Shown: positions 44,750 to 53,815 of the stretch, in pieces
Numbering within the stretch: the first letter of the stretch is position 1
Layout: every line of letters starts with the position of its first letter
Source: Pararhizobium sp. IMCC3301
GTDB taxonomy: Bacteria > Pseudomonadota > Alphaproteobacteria > Rhizobiales > GCA-2746425
Direction of reading: 5' to 3'
Length of the DNA stretch: 64,000 bases
NCBI RefSeq assembly: GCF_030758315.1
Contig: NZ_CP132336.1
Coordinates: 2,571,001-2,635,000 of the forward strand
Translations under genes and position numbers: made by a program
The notes under the pieces: model-generated
Databases searched by the model: none
Told to the model about the DNA's origin: nothing
What the model saw: the letters and a program-made list of their open reading frames with translations, nothing else

Positions 44750-44875
44750 GTTCTGAATTACGCTACCGGCAGAAGCCTGGCTGGGTTGGTTTGCGGGGCG
44801 GCGTCTTGCTTGTGATGGACCTGTCGGCACAAAGCGACTATGAAACCCATCCTGTATTCAAGAGAGACACACCCT

Positions 44876-45490
44876 ATGACCATCCGCCTGCATAAAAACG
44901 ATCTGCCTGATGACTATGATCCGGGCAGCTCGGTTGCCATTGATACCGAGACAATGGGACTGATCCCGCACCGCGACCGGCTCTGCCTCGTCCAGATATC
45001 CAGAGGCGACAACACCGCCGATCTGGTTCAGATCAGCCAGGAACAGGAAACTGCGCCCAATCTGAAACGGATTCTGAATGATCGGTCGGTTTTGAAACTG
45101 TTCCATTTTGCCAGATTTGATGTGGCTGTCCTGCTGCATCGCTTTGGTGCACTTACTGCGCCGATTTATTGCACCAAGATTGCGTCACGGCTGGTGCGCA
45201 CCTATACGGACCGCCATGGTCTGAAGGATTTGTGCCGCGAGCTGATTGATGTTGATTTGTCGAAACAACAGCAAAGCTCCAATTGGGGTGCAGATGAACT
45301 GACCCAGGCGCAACAGGAATATGCTGCCAGCGATGTGCTGTATCTGCACGCGCTGAAACAGCAACTCGATGAGCGGCTTGCCCGTGAAGGCCGCACGGAA
45401 ATTGCGCAAAGTTGTTTTGATTTCCTGCCGACAAGGGCGCGGCTTGATCTGATGGGCTGGCCGGAGACGGATATTTTCGCCCATTCCTGA
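44876..45490 (+). CDS. rnd: Ribonuclease D-type 3'-5' exonuclease
   Basis: 204 residues, a lone DEDDy exonuclease domain without the HRDC domains of E. coli RNase D; this short form is normal in alphaproteobacteria. The catalytic set is visible: DTETMGL (Asp, Glu), HFARFDVAVL (Asp) and YAASDVLYL (Tyr and Asp). It matures structured RNAs. AGAGAGA precedes ATG 44876. It lies about 200 bp before lptC, the usual neighbour in rhizobia-type genomes. Confidence 0.92.
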   Translation: MTIRLHKNDLPDDYDPGSSVAIDTETMGLIPHRDRLCLVQISRGDNTADLVQISQEQETAPNLKRILNDRSVLKLFHFARFDVAVLLHRFGALTAPIYCTKIASRLVRTYTDRHGLKDLCRELIDVDLSKQQQSSNWGADELTQAQQEYAASDVLYLHALKQQLDERLAREGRTEIAQSCFDFLPTRARLDLMGWPETDIFAHS

Positions 45491-45688
45491 GCCTGCGCGA
45501 CAAATCCGCTTCTCGCACCATACGACATACTCTCACCAAAACTTTCCGGTTTATAGATATTGTGAATGGAAGCCTTTATGGTCTGACGACCGGTCTTGCG
45601 GTGGAGACGATGGACGAAACACAACTGGGTCTGCTGGCCGTTGAGTGAAACTGTTTCAAACGGATCAAGAATTCTGACCGCCGGTGGC

Positions 45689-46381
45689 ATGACACCTGCG
45701 CGCGATCACCTGCGCGTTTCCGACAATCTGAAGCCGTCCGAGCGCTCGAAATTCTTCAGAAAAATCCGCCGCCACACTCTGTGGGTCAAGGTCTTGCGGC
45801 TGCTTCTGCCGCTTCTCGGTGTTGGCGCCGTGGCGGCACTGGTCATCATTACCAGCTTCATTCCGAAAATCGGAGTGGAGGGTTTTGAACTCGACCCCGG
45901 GATGACGCTGTCATTCAACGGTTCGTCGATCCTGATGAACAATCCGAAACTCAGCGGTTTCGGCGATGATGGCCAATCCTACGAGGTGAAAGCCGACAGC
46001 GCCTCCCAGTCGATTCTGCTTCCCGGCCTCATCAACCTCAATGGTCTGTTTGCCAAGATAACCCTCGATGATGGCACTTGGGCGGATGTGCGCTCCAAGG
46101 ATGGAATTTACAACAACAACACGGCTGCGCTCAGCATCAATTCGCCAATCAAGGTCGATTCCAGTGAAGGCTACAAGGTGACGCTGCAAAACGCTGAAGT
46201 CGATCTGAAAAGCGGAACCTTGATCAGCCGCTCGCCGGTTGAAGTGCGCAGCGAAACCGGCTTTATGCAGGCCAATCAGCTGATTATTGACAATAGCGGC
46301 AAGCGAATCCGGTTTACAAATGGCATCCGGCTGACGATTGTACCGCCGGAATCAGATGCAAAGCTGATATTTGAGGAATAG
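45689..46381 (+). CDS. lptC: LPS export ABC transporter periplasmic protein LptC
   Basis: 230 residues. A basic cytosolic N-terminus (about 40 residues) precedes one membrane helix (WVKVLRLLLPLLGVGAVAAL). The periplasmic beta-jellyroll of the LptC type follows (VEGFELDPGMTLSFNG, MNNPKLSGFGDDGQSYEVKAD, DLKSGTLISRSPVEVRSE). It passes LPS from LptB2FG to LptA. Followed by lptA after 10 bp. Confidence 0.92.
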   Translation: MTPARDHLRVSDNLKPSERSKFFRKIRRHTLWVKVLRLLLPLLGVGAVAALVIITSFIPKIGVEGFELDPGMTLSFNGSSILMNNPKLSGFGDDGQSYEVKADSASQSILLPGLINLNGLFAKITLDDGTWADVRSKDGIYNNNTAALSINSPIKVDSSEGYKVTLQNAEVDLKSGTLISRSPVEVRSETGFMQANQLIIDNSGKRIRFTNGIRLTIVPPESDAKLIFEE

Positions 46382-46391
46382 TGGTGACTTA

Positions 46392-46982
46392 ATGATCCCG
46401 AAAAAATTCAATTTTCTGCCACCGGCCTCCGGCCGGGGATTGCGAAGCGCTGTTATGATGCCTTTTGCCCACTTGCTTATGGCTTTGCTGGTGGCATTTG
46501 CGGTGGCTGGGCCAGCGATGGCGCAAGACGTCTCGGACGCCTTTTCAGGCTTGTCGTCCTCCTCGAAAGATCCGATCGAAATTGAAGCCGATGAACTGGA
46601 AGTTCAGGACCGCGACAAGACTGCAGTGTTCCGCGGCAATGTGCGTCTGGTCCAGGGTCCGACAACGCTGCGGGCCAGCAGCATCACAGTGTATTATGCC
46701 GGCCGGGCCACAGGTACCAATCAGCAGATTTCAAAAGTCGAGGCGCGCGGTCCGGTTCGCGTCACCAATCTGGATCAGACCGCAAGCGGCGATCTCGCCA
46801 CATTCCAGATGGCGACCCAGATCCTGACCCTGACCGGCAATGTCATTTTGACAAAAGGTAGCAATGAGCTGCGCGGTCAGCGGCTGATCGTCAATCTGAA
46901 AACCGGAGAAAGCCGGGTCGAGGCGCCAAATAACAAGTCTGGCGGCCGGGTCCGGGGTGTGTTCCTGCCAGGCAGGCAATAG
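46392..46982 (+). CDS. lptA: LPS transport periplasmic protein LptA
   Basis: 196 residues with a signal peptide (cleavage near GPAMAQD) and an OstA-like beta-jellyroll: PIEIEADELEVQDRDKTAVFRGNV, VQGPTTLRASSITVYYAG and LTGNVILTKGSNELRGQRLIVNLKTGESRV. It forms the periplasmic bridge for LPS transport between LptC and LptD. In-frame TTG 46371 would overlap lptC; ATG 46392 is preferred. Second gene of the lptC-lptA-lptB-rpoN set. Confidence 0.93.
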   Translation: MIPKKFNFLPPASGRGLRSAVMMPFAHLLMALLVAFAVAGPAMAQDVSDAFSGLSSSSKDPIEIEADELEVQDRDKTAVFRGNVRLVQGPTTLRASSITVYYAGRATGTNQQISKVEARGPVRVTNLDQTASGDLATFQMATQILTLTGNVILTKGSNELRGQRLIVNLKTGESRVEAPNNKSGGRVRGVFLPGRQ

Positions 46983-47067
46983 CATCTGTCGGCGCGCGCG
47001 CATCGACATGGCTTTTGAAGCAGGCTATTGAACACCACGCATATCATGTTCCGGGGTTGCCGCATCA

Positions 47068-48273
47068 GTGAAAAAATTCAGAACCTCCAGGCCAGCGAAC
47101 CGTGGGCATGATTCGCCGCGCGAAAATTCTGCGGATTTTGCCGAACCTGACACCTGGAATGAAGTCGTGATCGCAGGTGATGAGCCGCACCGTGGTCAGT
47201 TGCGCTCGATTTATGATGACGAGGTGGATGAAAGGCGTCGCGCCAGCGCGATGTCCGGGAACGAACGCGGCTCCTTTCGGCTGAAAGACCTCGCAAAGGC
47301 TGTGCTGGCTCCCTTTAAGGCACTGCGACCCAAACGAAAATCGGCCAAGTCCGGCCCTGATCGCGTTCGAACCGAGCGTCCGGCAGCCGAGCCCAACCGC
47401 AAGCACATTCCTGAAGCAGATCGGATTCAATCCCGAAATAATCGGGAAGACGCCGCCCGGTCCCGTGTCGGCGGCGGCGTGACAGGCGCGGTCGCGGCGC
47501 CTGCACTGCGGCGTCAGCGGCCCCGGAAAGGCACCCGGTTCAGCGATGAAGATGGCTGGCTGGTGGCCCAGAATCTCGCCAAGAGCTTCCGCCGCCGGCC
47601 CGTGGTCCGAGATGTCACACTTGCGGTCCGCCAGGGCGAAGCGGTTGGACTGCTTGGACCGAACGGAGCTGGCAAGACCACGGTATTTTACATGATTACC
47701 GGGCTGATTCGTCCCGATCAGGGTGGTATTCGCATTGACGGATTTGATGTCACCTCTCTGCCGATGTATTCACGCGCAAGGCTCGGGGTCGGGTATCTGC
47801 CGCAGGAAACCTCGATTTTTCGTGGCCTGACTGTGGAAAACAATATCAAGGCGGTTCTGGAAATCGTCGAGCCGGACCGGCGTCAGCGCAAGCAGGATCT
47901 GGAACGTCTGTTGCAGGAATTCGGGATAGAACATTTGCGCAAATCGCCAAGCATTGCGCTTTCAGGCGGGGAACGGCGGCGTTGCGAGATTGCCCGTGCT
48001 CTGGCCAGCAGGCCGGCTTTTATGCTGCTGGATGAGCCGTTTGCCGGGATTGATCCGATTGCCGTCGGCGACATCCAGCAACTGGTGCGGCAATTGACTG
48101 CACGTGGAATTGGTGTCCTGATCACCGATCATAATGTGCGCGAAACGCTGGGACTGATCGACCGGGCCTATATCATCCACTCCGGCGAGGTCCTGATGGA
48201 AGGCACGCCGGATGATATCGTGCGCAATGAAGACGTGCGGCGCGTTTATCTTGGCGATCAATTTACTCTTTGA
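47068..48273 (+). CDS. lptB: LPS export ABC ATPase LptB with long N-terminal extension
   Basis: 401 residues. Residues about 163-401 are a normal LptB: AQNLAKSFRRRPVVRDVTL, Walker A GPNGAGKTT, YLPQETSIFRGLTVENN (Q-loop), signature LSGGERRRCEIARAL, Walker B FMLLDEPFAGIDP and H-loop ITDHNVRE. About 160 residues before that are basic, low in hydrophobics and unlike LptB. Starts at GTG 47068; a later ATG (around residue 62) is possible, but no start close to the ABC domain has a clear ribosome-binding site. It powers LPS extraction with LptF/G. Followed by rpoN 99 bp later. Confidence 0.93.
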   Translation: MKKFRTSRPANRGHDSPRENSADFAEPDTWNEVVIAGDEPHRGQLRSIYDDEVDERRRASAMSGNERGSFRLKDLAKAVLAPFKALRPKRKSAKSGPDRVRTERPAAEPNRKHIPEADRIQSRNNREDAARSRVGGGVTGAVAAPALRRQRPRKGTRFSDEDGWLVAQNLAKSFRRRPVVRDVTLAVRQGEAVGLLGPNGAGKTTVFYMITGLIRPDQGGIRIDGFDVTSLPMYSRARLGVGYLPQETSIFRGLTVENNIKAVLEIVEPDRRQRKQDLERLLQEFGIEHLRKSPSIALSGGERRRCEIARALASRPAFMLLDEPFAGIDPIAVGDIQQLVRQLTARGIGVLITDHNVRETLGLIDRAYIIHSGEVLMEGTPDDIVRNEDVRRVYLGDQFTL

Positions 48274-48372
48274 ACACAACAGCCTGCTCCGATAGAGTCG
48301 CACTTGAAAGACAGCGGCCCAACTGGAACGAACACGTCCGCATTGTCACAGACCTCAGGGAACGCATAGCCG

Positions 48373-49935
48373 ATGGCCGGGCCAAATTCATTTTCAGGTG
48401 CTGGCGGGTTGAGCCAGAAGCTTGCGCCCGGATTGCGGCAGAATCTGTCCCAGTCTCTGGTGATGACGCCACAACTCGTGCAGGCGATCAAGCTGTTGCA
48501 GATGTCGCATCTGGAGCTCCTAAAACACGTTGACGAGGAGTTGGAGCGCAATCCGCTGCTCGAACGCGATGCAGACACCGACACGGACGATGCCGCGCCG
48601 CCTCCAACAGAATCCGAGGACTGGCACGCAAGAGAGCTGACTGAAGCCAATAACGATCTCAGCGGCCCGCCGGATTCCGATTACAGCAATCTGTATCAGG
48701 ATGACAATGAAACGGCTCTGACACCCTCACAAATATCCGCTTACGACCGGGCGCTGGAAGGTCCGTCCATGCTGGGCAGAGCGATTGGCGAGGATATGGC
48801 GTTCGACGCAAGGCTGGCTGGCACCACAAGCCTGCGCACGCGCCTGGAAGATCAGCTGCTCCTGATGACCACGGACCCGGTATTACGGGCACTGTGCCGG
48901 TATCTCGTCAGCCAGCTTGACGGCGCCGGTTATCTGCAACTCGACAGTGTTGCGATCTGCGAACAGTTTTCCACCGACGAGACAATGATCGAGGCGGCAA
49001 TTGCCCTGATACACGCCTGTGAACCGGTCGGCATTGGCGCCCGCAGTCTGAAAGAATGTCTGGAACTGCAACTCAGGGACCAGGGCATGCTGGATGCCGC
49101 AATGGCAACAATTCTGGACAATCTTGCAATGCTGGCACAACAGGACTTTACCGGCCTGCAAAGTCTGACCGGATTGTCCGATGCGGCACTCAGCCGGAAA
49201 ATTGCCTGTATCCGCTCGCTCAATCCCAAGCCCGGAGAAATGTTTGAAACATTGGAGCCGGAAAGTCTGGTGCCCGATGTGCTGGTGAGACCGCGCGCAT
49301 CAGAGGCCGTTGACGGCAGCTGGCATATTGAACTGAACAGCGATGTGCTGCCCCGCCTGTTGCTCAATGAAGTTTATTATCAGACCGTTTCAAAACACGC
49401 CAAACAGGATGAAAAGACCTTTTTGAACACCAGTCTGCAGTCCGCCAGCGGGTTGATCAAAGCACTGGACCAAAGAGCCCGCAGTATTTTGAAGGTCGCC
49501 ACAGAAATTGTGCGCATGCAGGATGCATTCCTTACTCACGGGATCGAATATCTCAAGCCGATGACGCTGAAACAGGTGGCAGATGCCATCGACATGCATG
49601 AATCGACAGTCAGCCGGGTCACTTCCAGCAAATATATCTCCACGCCGCGCGGCATTTTTGAAATGAAATTCTTCTTTTCCTCGTCCATCGCCGGGCTTAA
49701 TGGTGAGGTTCATTCCGGAGAATCGGTTCGCCACAGGATGCGGCAGTTGATCAATCAGGAAATCGCCAGCGCAATCCTCAGTGATGATGCGCTTGTGGAA
49801 AAATTGAAGGCGTCCGGCATCGACATTGCCCGGCGAACCGTGGCAAAATATCGCGAAGCACTTGGCATACCCTCGAGTGTGGCACGGCGCAGAGAAAAGC
49901 GGGTGGCTGTCGAACAGACCAGACGAAACGGTTGA
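48373..49935 (+). CDS. rpoN: RNA polymerase sigma-54 factor RpoN
   Basis: 520 residues. Region I is Gln/Leu-rich (LRQNLSQSLVMTPQLVQAIKLLQMSHLELL). An acidic linker follows (residues about 60-110), then the core-binding region and the DNA-binding part (TLKQVADAIDMHESTVSRVTSSKYISTPRGIFEMKFFF). The RpoN box is ARRTVAKYRE near the C-terminus. It directs transcription from -24/-12 promoters with enhancer-binding activators, for nitrogen and other regulons. Downstream of lptB and upstream of hpf and ptsN, the classic rpoN neighbourhood. Confidence 0.97.
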   Translation: MAGPNSFSGAGGLSQKLAPGLRQNLSQSLVMTPQLVQAIKLLQMSHLELLKHVDEELERNPLLERDADTDTDDAAPPPTESEDWHARELTEANNDLSGPPDSDYSNLYQDDNETALTPSQISAYDRALEGPSMLGRAIGEDMAFDARLAGTTSLRTRLEDQLLLMTTDPVLRALCRYLVSQLDGAGYLQLDSVAICEQFSTDETMIEAAIALIHACEPVGIGARSLKECLELQLRDQGMLDAAMATILDNLAMLAQQDFTGLQSLTGLSDAALSRKIACIRSLNPKPGEMFETLEPESLVPDVLVRPRASEAVDGSWHIELNSDVLPRLLLNEVYYQTVSKHAKQDEKTFLNTSLQSASGLIKALDQRARSILKVATEIVRMQDAFLTHGIEYLKPMTLKQVADAIDMHESTVSRVTSSKYISTPRGIFEMKFFFSSSIAGLNGEVHSGESVRHRMRQLINQEIASAILSDDALVEKLKASGIDIARRTVAKYREALGIPSSVARRREKRVAVEQTRRNG

Positions 49936-50022
49936 TGCATCGCTGCCATGCGCCCGGAATTATGACCGGAATTATAGATTGACGAATGGTCCCATCTCGG
50001 GACGCAGTTGAAAGGACAAATT

Positions 50023-50592
50023 ATGGAACTTCGCATATCCGGAAAAAACATGGATGTGGGCGACAGTCTGCGGGAAGAAATTCAAAACAGGATCGGCGAG
50101 GCAGTAGACAAATATTTCAACGGTACATTTTCAGGACATGTCACCCTGACCAAGGAACCCAACGGGTTTTCTTCAGAGTGCCTTATTCACCTGAGCACGG
50201 GAGCCAATCTTTCGGCTTCGGGAAATGCTCATGAGCCCCGCGCAAGTTTCGAAAAATCGGCCGAACGGGTGGAAAAACAGCTGCGTCGTTACAAGCGAAA
50301 ACTGAAAGATCACCATCACCGTGCCAACCGCGAAAATGCGATGATTGCGGCAAGCTATATTCTGGCCGCTCCCCTCGACGATGAGGAGGTGCCGGAAGAT
50401 TTCAATCCGGTGATCATTGCCGAAACCGCAGCCAGTCTGCCCTCATTCACTGTTGGAAATGCAGTCATGGAAATGGACATGACAGATGTGCCGATTCTGG
50501 TTTTCCGAAATGCTGGACATGGCGGCATAAACGTGGTCTACCGTCGCGCCGACGGCAATATTGGCTGGGTTGACCCATCATTGCAGGTTTGA
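50023..50592 (+). CDS. hpf: Long-form ribosome hibernation promoting factor
   Basis: 189 residues. The N-terminal RaiA/HPF domain (MELRISGKNMDVGDSLREE to about residue 105, with RVEKQLRRYKRKLKDHHH) is followed by a linker and the C-terminal dimerisation domain (MEMDMTDVPILVFRNAGHGGINVVYRRADGNIGWVDPS). The long form pairs two 70S ribosomes into 100S dimers on its own. AAAGGA precedes ATG 50023. Expression may be sigma-54 or stationary-phase linked as a neighbour of rpoN. Confidence 0.94.
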   Translation: MELRISGKNMDVGDSLREEIQNRIGEAVDKYFNGTFSGHVTLTKEPNGFSSECLIHLSTGANLSASGNAHEPRASFEKSAERVEKQLRRYKRKLKDHHHRANRENAMIAASYILAAPLDDEEVPEDFNPVIIAETAASLPSFTVGNAVMEMDMTDVPILVFRNAGHGGINVVYRRADGNIGWVDPSLQV

Positions 50593-50703
50593 TGGGTGTC
50601 GTTTAGACGCGATCGCAACCCGGAACAGACTGGCTGACAGCAGCCAGTCTGTGAAGCAGAGACACGTGCCGCAAAAAATTTGAACCAATGATGGATATTT
50701 GCG

Positions 50704-51168
50704 ATGGATCTGAGTGATCTGGTTTCGCCCAACGCAGTAATACCTACGTTGAAGGTGCAATCCAAAAAACAGGCCATCCAGGCACTCGCCGAAAAGGCGG
50801 CGTCTCTGACCGGCGTGCCCGAGCGCGAGATATTTGACACTCTGCTTCAGCGCGAACGGCTGGGGTCCACTGGTGTTGGCCACGGGATTGCCATTCCCCA
50901 TGGCAAATTGGTGACCTTTGACGGCATTACCGGTGTTTTTGCCCGTCTGGAAACGCCAATCGAATTTGAATCACTCGACGGTGAGCCGGTCGATCTGATT
51001 TTTCTGCTGCTCGCATCCGAAGGCGCGGGCGCGGACCATCTGAAAGCCCTGGCACGCATCGCCAGAGTATTCCGCAACAATCATATCACGGCCAAGCTGC
51101 GCGAAACTCGTGATTCTGCCGGTCTGTATGCCATCCTTACCGAAGACATCGCCTCCAACGCCGCTTGA
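50704..51168 (+). CDS. ptsN: Nitrogen-regulatory PTS IIA protein PtsN
   Basis: 154 residues, a single PTS_EIIA type-2 domain. The phosphorylated His is in GVGHGIAIPHGK (second His of the motif), with FESLDGEPVDLIFLLLASEG after it. PtsN is the end receiver of the nitrogen PTS chain (PtsP-NPr) and controls potassium, nitrogen and envelope functions. It lies 111 bp after hpf, the common order in this lineage. Confidence 0.95.
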   Translation: MDLSDLVSPNAVIPTLKVQSKKQAIQALAEKAASLTGVPEREIFDTLLQRERLGSTGVGHGIAIPHGKLVTFDGITGVFARLETPIEFESLDGEPVDLIFLLLASEGAGADHLKALARIARVFRNNHITAKLRETRDSAGLYAILTEDIASNAA

Positions 51169-51379
51169 TTTGCTGCAGCATCTGCTTGTCCGAATTCGGG
51201 CACCGGGACGTCGTCTTCTCAAAACGGTCACCTTTGCAGCTGACACTGCAACTTGTCCGCCCGGATTTGAAACGTTCATCCAAAATATCGCAGGAAACGG
51301 CAGGCGCAACAATCCGTGCGCTCTGGCTCTCGTATCAAGTCAAGGGCAAAATTTGCAAGTGCAACCTTTGGAGAAATTT

Positions 51380-51832
51380 ATGAAATCGGTTCTTTTGGGC
51401 TTTGCGATCATCATCGCATCCGTTTCGGCCAATGCGGCTGATCTTGTTTCCAGGACAAGCCCTCATTCAGTAGCGGACACCATGGATCGTCTGGTGATGG
51501 CAGTGGAAAATGCAGGAGCTACGGTATTTGTCCGGGTAGACCATGCAGCGGGCGCGGAGCAAATCGGAGCTGATCTGAAACCCAATCAGATGCTTGTATT
51601 CGGCAATCCGAAAATCGGAACTCCTGTCTTGCAGGCAGACCCTGCTTCCGGGCTTGACCTGCCGCTTCGCGTTGCGATCTTTGAAAATACGGCTGGTACG
51701 ACCACACTGGTCTATCGTGATCCTCAAGCCTTTGCCGGGGACCACAATGTGCCTGCCGATCTGGAGGCGCTGGATATGATGGCTGGCGCGCTGTCCAAAT
51801 TGACCGACTTCGCGGTAAGCACGTCACAATAG
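51380..51832 (+). CDS. Secreted DUF302 domain protein
   Basis: 150 residues with a signal peptide (MKSVLLGFAIIIASVSANA) and a DUF302 fold: SVADTMDRLVMAVENAGATVFVRVDHAAGA, MLVFGNPKIGTPVLQADPASGLDLPLR and VYRDPQAFAG. DUF302 proteins are small periplasmic or cytosolic domains with no clear activity. ATG 51380 is preceded by TTTGGAG. The 211 bp between ptsN and this gene shows no gene of its own. A perfect hairpin follows the stop. Confidence 0.9.
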   Translation: MKSVLLGFAIIIASVSANAADLVSRTSPHSVADTMDRLVMAVENAGATVFVRVDHAAGAEQIGADLKPNQMLVFGNPKIGTPVLQADPASGLDLPLRVAIFENTAGTTTLVYRDPQAFAGDHNVPADLEALDMMAGALSKLTDFAVSTSQ

Positions 51833-51862
51833 AGCCCGATCAACCAGGCGGCAGTTTTAATA

Positions 51863-51891
51863 AAATGGCGCCGGTCTTGCCGGCGCCATTT
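51863..51891. terminator. Bidirectional hairpin terminator
   Basis: AAATGGCGCCGG (51863-51874) and CCGGCGCCATTT (51880-51891), a perfect 12-bp stem with a 5-nt loop, between two convergent genes. It is flanked by A-rich and T-containing ends and could serve both strands. Confidence 0.85.
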
Positions 51892-51908
51892 GTATAAAAA
51901 CTGCGGGA

Positions 51909-52313
51909 TCAGTTAATGTCAAACGGTTGAACGACAGGTTTGTCATTCACCACAACCGGCAGATCATCATTCGTGTTATCGGGACCGAATTCATAGACGC
52001 CGAGTTTGCCAGTGTCCTTGTGCAACATCGCCAGGGCCTTGCCGGAAGGCTTTTTGTCCAGCGCAACACGGACGTTTTCATGTTTGCCAGCAGTGATATA
52101 GGTGTGTCCGATCGAAGATGGCGCAACCGGTTTTCCATCGACAATATCATGGATTACGAGAAAGCCGTTTTCCGATGCCTCAACGGAATCGATGGTGACG
52201 CTGACACCCAGATCCTGGCCGGAAACAGACAGAGTATCTCCATCGGCAAACGCCGAACCGGCCATCATTGTGGCGGAGATCAGAACGGCGGCTTTTATTG
52301 ATTTGGTATTCAT
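51909..52313 (-). CDS. Small secreted DUF7282-like protein
   Basis: 134 residues with a signal peptide (MNTKSIKAAVLISATMMAGSAFA) and one beta-rich domain: LSVSGQDLGVSVTIDSVEASENGFLVIHD, GHTYITAGKHENVRVALDKKPSG and LHKDTGKLGVYEFG. The order of strands resembles DUF7282, a cupredoxin-like domain, but I see no copper ligands. Divergent from the ECF sigma factor gene, which suggests it could be one of that sigma factor's targets. Upstream frame is open but ATG 52313 with the signal peptide is clearly the start. Confidence 0.8.
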   Translation of the reverse strand: MNTKSIKAAVLISATMMAGSAFADGDTLSVSGQDLGVSVTIDSVEASENGFLVIHDIVDGKPVAPSSIGHTYITAGKHENVRVALDKKPSGKALAMLHKDTGKLGVYEFGPDNTNDDLPVVVNDKPVVQPFDIN

Positions 52314-52452
52314 AGCTTCAGTCCAATTCAAAAGAGTTGATCGGGAGCGCCGGTTTGAGGCGTCTCGCCAAGTCAACGTCGCCGGCCTGCAAACACTTCC
52401 ATCTTTTTTGAAAGAATTTTCAATTCGCGCCGTCACGCAGTATAATTTTTCA

Positions 52453-52483
52453 GGGAATAAATCCGATATCGGCCGCGTGTCTA
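52453..52483 (+). promoter_or_regulatory. Candidate ECF-type promoter of the sigma factor operon
   Basis: GGGAATAA (52453-52460), a spacer of about 17 bp, then GTCTA (52479-52483), about 28 bp before the sigma factor start codon. This has the -35 GGGAAT / -10 GTCTA shape of several ECF promoters and would allow self-activation. By eye only. Confidence 0.4.
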
Positions 52484-52511
52484 TAATTAAGATCATCAGG
52501 AACCCAACCGG

Positions 52512-53033
52512 ATGCCCGGGAAATTCGATCAATTGACAGAAGTCACGCCAGCCTTGCGGCGCTATGCGTACACTCTGACCGGTAACCAGCAGCGCGCTGA
52601 CGATCTGGTCCAGGATTGTCTGGAACGCGCTTTGCGCAAATTGCGCTTCAAGCGGGCCTCTGCACCCTTGCGGCCGTGGCTGTTTCGAATGATGCGTAAC
52701 ATTCACATCGACACCTGGCGCAAAGGCCGTCGCGAAACCGACCACCTGATCCTCGATGAAATGGCTCAGGAGCCTTTTGAAGCGGAACGGCAGAGCCATA
52801 ACAGCGAGTTGCAGAAACTTATGCGCCTGATCCTGAATTTACCCGCTGATCAGCGCGAAGCGATTGTGCTGATCGGTGTTGAGGGTTTTACCTATGGCGA
52901 GGCAGCGCATATTCTCGATGTTCCGGAAGGCACAGTGATGTCACGGTTGAGCAGGGCGCGCAGCAAATTACGGGCTTCCCGCAGCGAAACGGGGCCGGAG
53001 CGGCCAAAATCCCGACTGAGGGCCGTACAATGA
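52512..53033 (+). CDS. ECF-family RNA polymerase sigma factor
   Basis: 173 residues. Region 2: LRRYAYTLTGNQQRADDLVQDCLERAL and RPWLFRMMRNIHIDTWRK. Region 4: LPADQREAIVLIGVEGFTYGEAAHILDVPEGTVMSRLSRARSKLR. AGGAA lies just before the ATG. The next gene overlaps its stop by 4 bp and codes for the membrane anti-sigma factor, the usual pair. No other role can be read from the sequence. Confidence 0.93.
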   Translation: MPGKFDQLTEVTPALRRYAYTLTGNQQRADDLVQDCLERALRKLRFKRASAPLRPWLFRMMRNIHIDTWRKGRRETDHLILDEMAQEPFEAERQSHNSELQKLMRLILNLPADQREAIVLIGVEGFTYGEAAHILDVPEGTVMSRLSRARSKLRASRSETGPERPKSRLRAVQ

Positions 53034-53809
53034 CAAAGATCGTGGAGACCCGGGTCAGCGAAGAGGATCTGTTGCTTTATGTGGATGGTGCACTTGATGA
53101 TGCACGCCATGAGCGCATTGCCGAATTTCTCGAACACAATCCAGAGGTGCGGGCGCGGGTGATCGCAGACAGCAACCTGAACCGGGACATGAAAGCGGCT
53201 TTTGCCGAAATCCAGTCTGGACCGGTGCCGGACCGCCTTGATGTCAGCAATCTTCAGCCCAGGCGTGGAGTTTCCCGGTGGAGCGGCCTGAGCCAGATTG
53301 CGGCGGCCATAGGGATAGCTGTCCTTGCCGGCACGGCAGGGTGGCAGTTGAAGCCGACAGTCCAGCCGCCTCAGACGGCAGCCTTATCGAGCTTTGCCAT
53401 GGAGGCGAGGGCGGCTCACGATACGTTTGTTGTCGAGGTTGCCCATCCTGTCGAAGTAGAGGCGGCGCGCGGCGGGCATCTGGCGACCTGGCTCAGCAAC
53501 CGGCTGAAACGGCCCATCAAGCTGCCTGATCTTCGGATTGCAAGATTGGAGCTGATCGGCGGCCGGCTTTTGCCCTCGGTGGAAAGTCCGGCAGCGCAAC
53601 TGATGTATCAGACACCGGAGGGGACACGTGTCACGGTCTATCTGCGCGCCAGCGAAGCCGAGACAGTGTCCTTCCGCTTCGCAAGTCAGGATGGGTCAAA
53701 CGCGTTTTTCTGGAGCGATACCGGCTTTGCCTATGCCCTGACCGGAGATGTTGAACGCGCTCAATTGCTGGAAGTCGCGCATCTGCTGCAAAGCCAATTG
53801 GCCGAGTAA
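53030..53809 (+). CDS. Membrane anti-sigma factor
   Basis: 259 residues. The N-terminal helical anti-sigma domain is ETRVSEEDLLLYVDGALDDARHERIAEFLEHN; the zinc-ligand HxxxCxxC motif is absent. One membrane helix lies near residues 88-108 (IAAAIGIAVLAGTAGW). The periplasmic part of about 150 residues has HLATWLSNRLKRPIKLPDL, as in RskA/ChrR-like anti-sigmas of alphaproteobacteria. It would hold the sigma factor inactive until an envelope signal. ATGA overlap with the sigma gene. Confidence 0.9.
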   Translation: MTKIVETRVSEEDLLLYVDGALDDARHERIAEFLEHNPEVRARVIADSNLNRDMKAAFAEIQSGPVPDRLDVSNLQPRRGVSRWSGLSQIAAAIGIAVLAGTAGWQLKPTVQPPQTAALSSFAMEARAAHDTFVVEVAHPVEVEAARGGHLATWLSNRLKRPIKLPDLRIARLELIGGRLLPSVESPAAQLMYQTPEGTRVTVYLRASEAETVSFRFASQDGSNAFFWSDTGFAYALTGDVERAQLLEVAHLLQSQLAE

Positions 53810-53815
53810 TGCGCT

